Source: Smittia aterrima (Eukaryota > Arthropoda > Insecta > Diptera > Chironomidae). Taken from it: a DNA stretch of 64,000 nucleotides. The translations under genes were made by a program, and so were the position numbers. The stretch is taken from contig CP093831.1 in assembly GCA_033063855.1 (NCBI GenBank), forward strand, positions 21,080,001 to 21,144,000, given 5' to 3'. The notes under the pieces are model-generated. The model had not been told where the DNA came from. It ran no database searches and worked only from the letters and a program-made list of their open reading frames with translations. Shown here one piece after another: positions 51,401 to 61,731 of this stretch. Within the stretch, counting starts at the first letter, position 1, and the number at the start of each line of letters is the position of its first letter.

Positions 51401-54400
51401 ATAATTTTTGTAAACAAAGCTTGTAACTTTCGATGTATTTAGTTTTCAACAAGGAAACTTTTCTTTGCTTTGCCTTTAAGCTTTGGGAGGGGGGAGGTTG
51501 AGGGAGGGAAAAAAGAAACAAACAAAAAAGAACTTTTCATCTCTACGATACAACTCAACTGTTTCCCTCTCGCCGGTTATTGCGTGCCATCGTAAAGTTT
51601 AGCTAAACGTTTATCAAATTTCAAGTTTTGGGGAAGAATTCCCTCGAGCGGATGAAGATAATGCGGTTGAATACTTTGCAGAATGAATTTTCAAATTCTG
51701 TGATTTGTTCTTCCATTATCGCCTGGTGTACCAGACAAACGAGATAAATGCTTCGAAATAAAAAGTGAAAGAGTCTAAAATATTTAGAAAAGGAGACACA
51801 TTCAGTCTGGCATTTGATGTTGATTGATAATGTCGCAAGAGGGAAGAAAAGAAAGAAAAGCTCGATTGAGCTGTCGTGAAGCTTGCGGTGATGAAAGATG
51901 ATGAGATCAGTCAGTTCACGTAGGCAACGTGACGTTTATTAAAATTACAAACGATTTACTTAATCAACATGATCCTCGTCTATTCAAGAGTCGCACGTTA
52001 CGACGAATCAAGATCTTACAACTACGTGACATCACTCAAAAAATCACGACTTCCCATCTCATCACATTCCGATTTGCTTCAACGCCATCAATAACACTTT
52101 TGTGTGTTTCCTTAGAACAACAAAAAGGAGGTAGGCAACACTGATAAAATATTCTCAGTGCGAACATTAATGCTGTAATAAATAATGAAGAGAGAAAAAA
52201 TTAATGCAAACGTTTATTCAGCAAGACGAAGTTACGAGCTCAATTTCTTTATTTCATCCTCAAATTTATTTGATAATTTTACACAACTTGAAGACTCTGA
52301 AGCTTTTTCTTCGCGACAACAAGAATAATTGTCTTTAGATATGATTCTATTTGTAAGATTCGCTCTAATTATTGCAGTGAGTGTCTTTTTAATTACTTTC
52401 CGAGTGAAACTTTATTCCTCCCTCTCAAGCTCCCGCCCTGCTCCTCACTACGTCTTGTGAGGAGTGAAGCTTTTTGTTTCGTGTCAGAGTGTTTTATCGT
52501 CTCGCATTACGCCGAGAGTGTGCCAGAAAGGATGAAAGAGAAAGCGAAGCAAGAAATGGAATTCAGTGTCTTTTGTTTATAGCATTTTTCCAACAATTTA
52601 TCAAACGAGCGAAGAGATGAACAACGTGAAGAGAATTAGTGACAATTAAAGTAGAAGAAAGCTCCTGAAGCAATAAGAGTGCTGCATGTAAAGGATAATT
52701 AATTGACTACTCGAGCAGTTGCACAATCATCTGCGAGTACAATACTTGAAATACTTGATAATTTAATTATTCTGTCAGACATGAACGAGGATGAGTTACA
52801 CTTTCTGTGCTTTTCATTCAGCGGATCGATAATTTCTTCTTTTATTACCATGATACCACGATTGTGCAATAGACCCGCTCACAGCTCAGGCGGAAAAGTT
52901 GTAAACAAGAAGATAATTGTAGATAAAACTGTTTTCCGTTCTTAACGTAGCAGACGAAGAAAATTCTTCATCTCATCGTAAAGTTTAACTTTTGCCGGGC
53001 CAAGTTGTGTGCGAATGGAGTTGCGAGGGGAGTGAGAAAGAGGGAAGACACTTAACAGAGGATTACGACAAGAAAGCACTCGTCTCTAGATAAATTCATT
53101 GTTACATCACAACTTACATAAATCTGAAGGCTTCTTTAATCTGGCCGACAATGGCTTTCCAAAGCATTAATGAGTCTTAAAGCGAGCTTTGCTCATCGAT
53201 TAATCGGGAAATAAATACTGAACAGAGTCGGTGGGAGGGACCGACCGTGAGATGATTTGCATGCTCGATAATGTTTCATTGAAGCAAATGAATTTTCTGT
53301 GAAACTTTTTGAACACAACAAAGAGAGAGCGTGTCGCGAAATCAGCCCTAAGGGTCTCATTGTGGATATAATTCCTTCGGCGTATACAAACCTCACACTA
53401 AATTTTTCTCCAGTGATTTGTGCGGGAAAATACGTTTTCCGAGAAGCGAGCGAAAGAGAATCACAAAAAAAAGCGAAGACCTAAAATAAATGTAATTAAT
53501 CGTTACAGCATCACGAGCTTCTTGTTAGCATGAATTATCTGACACAAAACGAGAATTTAAAAAGTCATCGTCATGATGAGGTCAAACAATAACGTAAAGA
53601 GCCGTGATAACGAGAATTTATCGTTCAAATCTTATCGAATTACTCATGCGTCAACATCGAATCGAAACGGTCTGCGTATCGCGGGTATCCCCCATTAAGC
53701 AAGAGATGAAAGCAACTGCGTTGTTAAATGGTTCTCATCCAAGCGGCCGCAGAAAGATAAAGTGAAAATTCCTTTTCAGCAGAGTTTTTAGGTTGTTGAA
53801 AAAAAAGGAGGATGATGAAGAATAATTTAGCAGTCAAGAGCTCAATCATGCAGAAACTCGAAATGTAAATTTAGTTTTCCGTACACAATTTTAAATAATC
53901 ATTCAGCGTTGAATGAAGGCAAACCACAAACGGACATGTTCATTTCAACTTCGCACAATAAAATATATTTAATTCATTGCGGTGCTTGTTCCAGGTGAAT
54001 GGGTTTGATTTTACGTGTTTCGGACGATGGAGATCAGCTTGAAGAGCTTTCGGTGGTCGTGAGTGAGGAGAAGAAACTTTTCTAATCTTTTAGAGATTTC
54101 CTTTGGACAAAATGCTTAAGCCGAAGTAAATTTCCTTCTTCCGATCCTTTATTGTTGTTCGACGAAAGTTTCCCCGGCAAAGTTAAATCTAACTCGCATT
54201 CTTATGCTATACAGAAAGGAAAAGCCACTTTTATGGCGTCTTGTGCTATTGTTCATCATCGACATTTCAACTACTTCGCCCTTGGCTATAAAAGTGGACA
54301 CAAAAGAAAGAAAAGCCATCAAAGGATAACGAACGTCCTCTAGTCCAGCGCCGTATCTTTTGTGTCAAGCTCCATTTTCCTTAGAGAGACATAAACAACG

Positions 54401-55060
54401 TATTCAAACGTGAATTCTCTCCAGGGAAAGCAAAGATAAGAGGAAACAGAAAGTTCGTGTTTGCGTAACTTTAAGAAAGACATCATGGCATTTATGATTT
54501 CGATTCAATTAAACTTATCTACAAGTTTCCGTTCACAGCTTCAGGGAATTCTCTAAATGAACGAACATTTCTTAGTCAAACTTTCTCTACTTAAAGCTCC
54601 ATTACTGCAAATGGGCTTGTTGTATTATCGATTCTCTCTAAGATTCTCAACGAGACCGAAGGCAAACGAAGAAGCAAGCAAAGCATTGTACAATGGAGAG
54701 AACTATCCATAATTTCGAAGGAGAATAAATCGTTCAAGGGTCCACTGATAGCGACAACAAAAGCACGTTGAAGCTTCGTTTGGTTAAGCCGGGAGGGATG
54801 AGAACGGCATCATGTAACAATAGATAGTTGGGGAGGAAGACGGAGAGCAATGAAATGGCATAATCAGCATGAATTCGAATTATTTTCTTTTTGTATTCTT
54901 TCATCGATTCATTCCATCTAATCGGATAAAATCTCATTTGATTGAGAATTGGCGATGTGTTGATCCATAAAGACACATCTCTAAGCTTATTCGCTTGAAT
55001 TTAATTGCAATATAAATGGTGAGGACTTGACAATGTCTAACTTTTTGTCTTACCTTCATA
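45415..55060. other. Large intergenic stretch, no gene supported
   Basis: Nearly 10 kb of AT-rich DNA upstream of copy C, so its promoter should be in the left part. Short simple-sequence runs occur (for example a GA tract near 47.9 kb and a small 8-bp hairpin at 52441-52464). The open frame at 49565-49789 is Lys/Arg/Glu-rich and slightly GC-richer than its surroundings, but has no ATG start, splice context or recognisable domain. Confidence 0.5.
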
Positions 55061-55061
55061 G

Positions 55062-55323
55062 AATCTCGATGCCATCTCGATCGTAATAATCTCTGATGAC
55101 GAATCTCTGAAGAGTGAGGATCAAGTGGATTTCCTCAATTATTCCTTCGACTAAGGGTATTTCATTAAATTATGTAAAGAAGCTATTCAAGGATCATTTC
55201 CGACATTTAGACAATGAAACTGCATTATGTCCATCAAATCAAGTGACACGAAAACGAGAAGAAATTGCGAAAGTTATTGAGAGTCTTATGAATCATCTGG
55301 GAGGAATTGATTTGTCAGATTAA
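55062..55323 (+). pseudogene. Orphan coding-like fragment in two overlapping frames
   Basis: A frame from 55062 after an acceptor-like CTTACCTTCATAG reads AISIVIISDDESLKSEDQVD and stops at 55154. A second frame overlapping it from 55111 to 55323 continues with protein-like composition (ISLNYVKKLFKDHFRHLDNE then NQVTRKREEIAKVIESLMNH). The pair looks like one coding segment broken by a frameshift, or two pieces joined by an intron I cannot place. I do not recognise the family. Alternatively it is chance. Confidence 0.25.
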
Positions 55324-55329
55324 TTGTCA

Positions 55330-56850
55330 GAAAATCTTAAAGACAAAAATACGAAATCCTGAATTTACTTGCAATATCTGCGCATATTCAGCATCCTGGA
55401 GTGATATATTATGTGTACTAATATTTATAATAAATCATAAGGCGCTATCTATATAATATATAGTATTTATAAGAAATATTTTGAGAAGACTAGCCTTCCT
55501 CAGATAAAAAGAAATGAAGAAATAGGAAAATCACTTTTGTTCTTTAAGAACTGATATTGAAATCTGTGAATTCTATTACAAAATATTGCAGCTTATGTCG
55601 CTATTGAATGTTCATGCTTCCATTCAACTTTTTCTCATCGCGATTTACTTATTTATTAAGTATCAGAAAAATTTATGTATAAGGGAGACATCAATAATTC
55701 ATGTAGGCAAAGATCGAAACAAGAAATGAAGTTATAACCGAAGGCCATTTCGACGATAAAAAAAACAACGTTGAGCTCCTCGAGTTGAAATTAAAGCAGC
55801 TCTGAGTTCATTGAAATAATGTCACCAAGTTCACCAGATGGCAATTGAGAATCGAAAGCGTTTCGTGATTTTGACAATTGCAAACTCAAAACATGTTCAA
55901 CTCGTTCTGAATATTTATTTGCAAGAATGAGAATCCCCAACAGAAGGCAAAAAATTGCTTCGGGCAAATGAAAATATTTTCATATTATTAAGATCACAAG
56001 GAAAGAGAGAAAAGTTTAATGCTTGACTCACTCAAACCATCGTTTCAGAGCTTTCCGGCATTCCGATCCCTAAAGCAAAAAAGGAAATGAAAAAATAATT
56101 CCAATCCGAATTAGCCCGAGTGATTTTTTAATTAAATAGCTTTTTCAGTTTCATTAAGATGAAGGGCAATTATTAAAGCTTTTGGTCGAAGATTCAATCT
56201 AACATGAGTGGCAGCTCCTAACTTTACTTTATCAATAGTTTATAATGGAAAAAGTTTTGTTATCTGATTAAAGTTAAAGTTTCCAAAACTTTTAATAGTG
56301 AATCAATATTTAAAGTCTCTCGAGAATCGCCCTAATTATGCAACAAGCGTGCATTAAGCCATTTTTTATCTCGAGAGCGGCGAACATGAACGAGACAAAA
56401 GAAGAAAAGAGTAAAATATGTTTCTTTCTTCACGTTTGCTTCTTGCCAAGACCGTAACCTTGAAACGGCTGCTGCAATAAAGAAGGCCTCAGTCTGATCG
56501 CAATCTGCCGTGCGAAAAAAATATACGACGACAGAAAATATAATCAAAGGGCTTGCGAACTAATAGCGAGAGTAACGATTAATTTTTCAGTGACATGATT
56601 AAATAAATATTATTTAACTGCCAACTTGGCTGCGAGTTCCCTTCGATGAATTAACTCTCAACTCTCCTGACCGAGTGCTTGCAATCTTGCTTGCCATATC
56701 TATCAACACTAATAACATCAGTCGTAGGAATGCAATTTGCAATTATCTTACCTTTATAATTGACTGAGGCGGGAAGCGCGAGTAAGTGAGAGAGGGCGAG
56801 TCATTGGACCCACGTTCTGTTGTGAACCAATTTTTCTGTACAAAGAGTAA
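55330..56850. other. AT-rich intergenic stretch, nothing seen
   Basis: Very AT-rich, including an ATATAATATATAG-like run near 55.45 kb. No open frame or splice structure stands out. Confidence 0.5.
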
Positions 56851-56946
56851 CCTTGAATGGTAAATTGTTGCGGGGAGAAAGAAATACCATTAATTCATTG
56901 TGAGCTCAGTAGGAAAATCGAGGAATTAACAGCGAAGCGAGTAATT

Positions 56947-57126
56947 ATGAGAATTTCTTTATTAACGTTGCTGAGTCTCTCCGCATTAATTTTGATACTA
57001 CCAGTTCAAGGTTGCGATGATATCAAATTGTTGATAAGCAAACAAGCCAGGCCTGATTTTCTCATCTCCTTGACAAGTAAAATTTGCCTCGAAAGATTAA
57101 CAACGACGATACCGAGTTATTTGTAG
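56947..57126 (+). CDS. Possible small secreted peptide or first exon of a secreted protein
   Basis: The ATG at 56947 starts a textbook signal peptide (RISLLTLLSLSALILILPVQ, then GC) followed by 37 residues and a stop at 57124-57126. The frame is open upstream to an earlier ATG at 56857, but the hydrophobic segment then becomes internal, so I prefer the inner start. A possible donor (AAGTAAAA) lies within the frame near 57077, so this may instead be a first exon. No family recognised; a hydrophobic run by chance is possible. Confidence 0.3.
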   Translation: MRISLLTLLSLSALILILPVQGCDDIKLLISKQARPDFLISLTSKICLERLTTTIPSYL

Positions 57127-57129
57127 GTA

Positions 57130-58160
57130 CAAAGAAAGAGATGGAGTTTTAAACAATGAAGCCAAGCGAGACATTCTAAGAATCCATTATCCGGTTTTCC
57201 AGCTCCTTTTCTCTTTTGATACATTTTCATAAGAAACGCAGCTTGTTTTGAAAAAATGGATGTCAATGCAATTATCTTGATTGACAGTTGGATAGAAAAT
57301 TAATATTCAGCTTTAAAGTTTTTTTAGGAAGAAAATTTTAAGGCAATTTATCACTCAAAGATGAAGTTTCGATTTTTCGTAAAGTTGAATTTTATTATTT
57401 TTCAGTTTTACGCTCATTTTTCATTCATCGCATTTTTCAGTTTATTTTAAAACAGGATTTTTTTCTCGTACGTATCTCTGCTGGAAGATAAATCTGTGAC
57501 CATGTACTTAGTAGCAATCATTTTTATTAAGATTATGATAGGCGGCGAAATCACGCGTGTAATAAAGTCTTTCAATTTGAAAGTTTTCAATGTTGCAACA
57601 ATTATTTTTCTTTGCTATCAAAGAGTAACTCGAAGTAAATCATTGTCTCTCCTTGAAAGTCCACTTTTTGACTCATTCGTCGCTTTTTCTTTTGTTTCAA
57701 GCTCCAGGGACGTGAAGAGGGTCGAGCAGATGAGAAATGTAATCTTCTGTGTAAACGGAAAAATCGATTACACAGATAAAGCGGAACGAGATTTCTCCTC
57801 ATGCGTCCCAAGATAAATATTTAAACTTTGTTGCTCTTTTTGAAAATCATATCAGCTTTCGAGTTAGGATCATGGAATGATTATGTTTTCGTGAGACGTC
57901 ACATTCCGGCCTTGACGTGTCCTCATTTCTTCCTTGAACCACACACATAATCGCTCTTGCCTTTAATTCACACGAAACTTCGCTTGTCCCACATCACTTA
58001 AACCCAAAATGATTAAAAAATTGCTTCAGACATTCTTTCGCTACACACAGACATTGAAGACATTCGATTGAATTGTTTAAGCGAGAACAGCATAAACTGA
58101 TTGGAGCTGATATGAACTACGAGACGAGTACATACGTATAACCGGCATTCGGTTTGGAAA
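57130..58160. other. Upstream flank of the cuticle gene, nothing further seen
   Basis: AT-rich. The open frame at 57496-57816 has no convincing composition or splice context. The right end should carry enhancer sequence for the cuticle gene. Confidence 0.45.
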
Positions 58161-58164
58161 AAAG

Positions 58165-58172
58165 TATAAAAA
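58165..58172 (+). promoter_or_regulatory. TATA box of the cuticle protein gene
   Basis: TATAAAAA stands about 110 bases before the start codon. Initiator-like TCAGTT (58182-58187) and TTCAGATT (around 58199) follow, the second at normal spacing. A strong TATA core promoter is typical of abundantly and stage-specifically expressed cuticle genes. Confidence 0.65.
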
Positions 58173-58280
58173 GAATCAGCGTCAGTTGAAGTTCATTCAG
58201 ATTGCGTTCACTTACGTAACCGTGCAAAAGTATCTTTCATTTCGCTCCGTTCAGCTTTGTGTTTATTTATTAACTCCAAA

Positions 58281-59332
58281 ATGTTCCGAGTGAGTGTTTC
58301 ATGAGTATCTCGAGAACTCGTGGCACGATTTTGTGATAGAAAGAATGAAATATTGCGTTTGTGCTCTCAATGAAAGTGAATGAGATCTCTTTGGAGGCAA
58401 ACAGCGTTCGCAGCCGGCGATGTTAATTTAAAATTCATAAAACCGTGCCCCGTGTACTCATTTTTCCGAGTGACTCGCACCACCCTCGCAAGTGTCTTCA
58501 ACATTACCAATTTTATTTTTACAGTTCGTTTGTCTCTTGGCCGTCGCTTCAGTTGCCTCTGCTGGAGTTGCCACATACAATGGCGCTGCCGTCATCGCCC
58601 CAACAATCACCAGCGAACAACAAAATGTTTTGAGATCATACGGAAACTTGCAACAAGTCTCGTACAACTCAAAAACCATTGACACCCCATACTCATCAGT
58701 CTCCAAATCGGATGTTCGCGTTAGCAACCCAGGATTCCAAGTTCATCACACCCAACCCCTTGCCTACGGTAATTTAACTTTTTGTTAATTCTGAAAGAGT
58801 TTTAAATCAAAATAATTTCTTTTTAAAGCCGCCCAAGCTCATTATGCACCAGCAGCCTACGCTCAACCACTTGCCTACGGTAAATTAATAATGAGACGTT
58901 CTTCTTTCTTTTATACTGAACTTTGATTATTCCACAGCTGCCCCTGCAACCACATACCATCATGCTCCAGCAGCCACTTATCATGCTCCAGCTGCTTATC
59001 ATGGTGAATTTAACAATCCTATTTATTATATTTTTGATTCTCAACTTTTCCTTCTTCTTTACAGCTCAACCACTGGCTTACTCTGCCCCTCATCAAGGTA
59101 AGGATATCTTTGAAAATATTTTGTTCTAAATGTTTAAATTGTTCTTATTCTTATTTACAGTTGTTGCCGCTGCCCCAGCCACAAAATTGTTGGGAGTCGC
59201 TTACTCACCAGCCACCTCAGTCAGCCACATGAGCTACCAAGCTCCTTTGATCTCATACGGTAATGTGCTATGAATTACATTTCCACTCATTTGACTGACT
59301 CTCATCTCTCGAATTTATTCACAGCCTGGTAA
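58281..59332 (+). CDS. CPF/CPFL-family cuticular protein
   Basis: Exons: 58281-58289, 58525-58768, 58829-58879, 58938-59003, 59065-59097, 59161-59259, 59325-59332, 169 residues. The first exon holds only Met-Phe-Arg, as usual for insect cuticle genes, and the signal peptide (FVCLLAVASVASA) continues in exon 2. The core VLRSYGNLQQVSYNSKTIDT then PYSSVSKSDVRVSNPG matches the CPF/CPFL conserved motif of insect cuticular proteins. The rest is an Ala/Tyr/Pro/His-rich tail with AQPLAY, HAPAA and similar repeats, ending LISYAW. The product would be secreted by epidermis into cuticle, where it packs with chitin and other cuticle proteins. All tail introns are 60-70 bases and phase 1, so the middle exons (51, 66 and 33 bases) are symmetric and could be skipped or duplicated without frameshift. 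The last exon contributes only two codons and the stop. Confidence 0.9.
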
Positions 59333-59492
59333 ACAATTCGAATCGTCCATGGTACAAATAACAGGAAGGAAGAAGAAACAATTTTCGGAGATCCTGAAAA
59401 GCTTAGCGCATTTACAAACAAAAGCCTTCCGTCAAGGAAACTCAAAAAATCAAAATTTGTTCTCCCTCTCAAGTTTTACAAAAATTCTCTCG

Positions 59493-59498
59493 AATAAA
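59493..59498 (+). terminator. Candidate polyadenylation signal AATAAA
   Basis: Canonical AATAAA about 160 bases after the stop codon of the cuticle gene, same strand. Confidence 0.55.
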
Positions 59499-59509
59499 TT
59501 GAATTATTT

Positions 59510-61730
59510 TTTGCGAAAAACACAAAAGTTTTATTTTGGCCTCGGACGAGGAAATAATATCAAAACATGAGAAAGCTGCAGATGTTCATCATTAGAATTT
59601 CGACTTGAGAAACTTAATTTTCAGCTCGACTACTTTTCTCTCCCCTCTCATTTCCGTCGAGATGTTTTCAAGTGTAGACACAGCACCCGATAGATCATCT
59701 GTAAACATTTATCTATCGCATTGACTCTTGTTTGCTCTGCTGTCTCCATCGGCATCAAAGCATGAAAAAATTTATGTTGCCAAACTGTGACTTGCAAAGC
59801 ATTCGGTGGTATAGCAAGGCTGCTCATCTGTTGACTTTATAGAAGGACAACTCTGACAAGAAATATAAATTACTCTTTTTGTCATCGAATCGCAACATTG
59901 AAAAATTATAGAAATCATCGGAAAATTTCCATTTTAACGGCTGTTTTCCTTTTTTCCACTTCACAACATTTTAGCAAGTTTTACTTGCTACATTATTCAT
60001 AAACAACCCCTTGTGACACAAACTTTTATGCAAGGAAATAAAAAGAAGACCCAAAAAGCTTTCTTAAACTTCACTAAGTGTTTTTTTTTTCTATCCGAGA
60101 AAATATCTCCTAAGCTTTGATAAAGTTGAAAACATCGAGCGTGTTCAACTTAGTTCATCGTAACAAGAAACGTGCTCGCATTTAAAAGTCTTGAAGAATT
60201 CTTTTCTGTTTTCTGTAACGAAAGCAAATAAAACAAACAAATATATTTTATGTTCTTAATTTGTTTAAAAGAATCTTTATTCAATTTCTTTTTCTCAATG
60301 TTATCATGAAAATGTTAGCAGGGAGGATATGGAGGGATGGGTTTAAAACAAAAAAGATGAGAAATGAAAAGTTAAAACGTATTTGTTTAGCGCTGTCTCG
60401 AAAGAAAGTAATCTTAAGAGTGTTGAAGAGAATTTCAAGCTCGACGTACGAGGACGAAGGGATTTTATGGGAGAATTGGAAAATGTTATTTTGAGTGTTT
60501 TCATCTGCAGCTATAGAGTCGAGATTGCAAATGTTTGAGGGCGGTGGAGATGAATATTTTCAGCTGTAATATGCGAACGAGTTTCTCTGAAAAATTCCAT
60601 CGCTTTCACGCTCAAGCGAGCGTCGCATTGGACTTAACCCCACATAATTTAACAAGAGCTTTACTAACTTGCTAGAATTTTCCTTTTTCGGTTGACGCTT
60701 TGGATGGAAACCTTCCTAGCAACACGATTTGGATCGCAAAATCGGAAGCGAAGAACAAATTGATTTACTGTGCCTTTATCAAACGATAATATGATTATTT
60801 CACTAATGGAGTTTCTTCTCTTTCTTCCACGAAAGTTGTGTAACCAAACGAATGATTAAATTTAACGACATTGCTCGGCAGTTCGATAAAATTTCTATTA
60901 GTTGAGTATTGGCCCGAGTTTTGATTGTTTACCCGAAATTATTCATGAACAATTTCAAAGTGTTTAAACAACATACCTGGATCCTTCATTCCACCGACTT
61001 CGGGGCTCTCTTCCTTTCGTTCAAGTTTCTTATTCATCTCATCTTAGCAGCGTGTGTGGGTGAGCTTCGCATTTCATTTTTCTTGTTCTCCCATAAGAGA
61101 CCTAATTAAATTTGTGCTCCTTACATTTAGCCGTGTTTGTATGGAATTTTTCAGAGAAACTTGTAAATTAGTGAAACCTTTCGTGAAGTTAAATCGAAAT
61201 TGACGAGCCCGAACAAACTTTCTCGAAAGGTTTCACTTAATTTGACGACTATATAATTGAAAAGAACGGTCGGGACTCGTTTGCGAATGACGCTGAGTCG
61301 ACTAAGCTCTTAATTCATTTCAAGCGACTCGCAAACGGATCCCAATCATCCTCGTTTCCTAAATCAGATGAAGTTAAAAAGAAAATTCGGTGCAGGAAGA
61401 AAATTTTCCGTTTCGAAGAGACGAAAAAACTTCTCTTCAAAAAGAAAAATTCTATCTTCCTTCTTATCTCCTTTTTTTCGAGTCGAAAGCAAATCTGTTT
61501 CACATATTGCAGTTGAAAATATTTCTCCTAGACAAAGAGAAAGTAATTCGATGTCGGAACAGAAAAGAAAAAAGAAAAAATGTTTGAATTATTCAATTCC
61601 GTGCTTGGCAAGGAAACACAAAAGAGGCAAACGACGTCTATTATCATCTCCTTCGAAGTGAATGTTCGTAGCTTGAAACCATCCACAGAGTGAAAGGAGT
61701 TGATAATAGATTTAAGAGCTGAGAGCAAGT
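59510..61730. other. Convergent intergenic stretch with one long hairpin
   Basis: Lies between the cuticle gene (plus) and the SON-type gene (minus). Open frames here are Lys/Phe-rich AT-driven frames. The one structured element is the inverted repeat at 61163-61246. Confidence 0.5.
61163..61246. repeat. Long imperfect inverted repeat, precursor-hairpin-like
   Basis: The left arm (61163-61190) and right arm (61216-61246) pair over about 27 positions with a few one-base bulges. The core GTGAAACCTTTCG pairs perfectly with CGAAAGGTTTCAC. The loop is about 25 bases. Size and near-continuous pairing resemble a microRNA precursor, but a decayed small inverted-repeat element is equally possible. 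Confidence 0.6.
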
Positions 61731-61731
61731 C

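Noticed and set aside
52441..52464. 8-bp inverted repeat CTCCTCAC/GTGAGGAG
   Set aside because: Short enough to be expected by chance in 64 kb.
57496..57816. 106-codon open frame upstream of the cuticle gene
   Set aside because: Composition is typical of AT-rich chance frames, with no signal peptide followed by a coherent domain and no splice sites.
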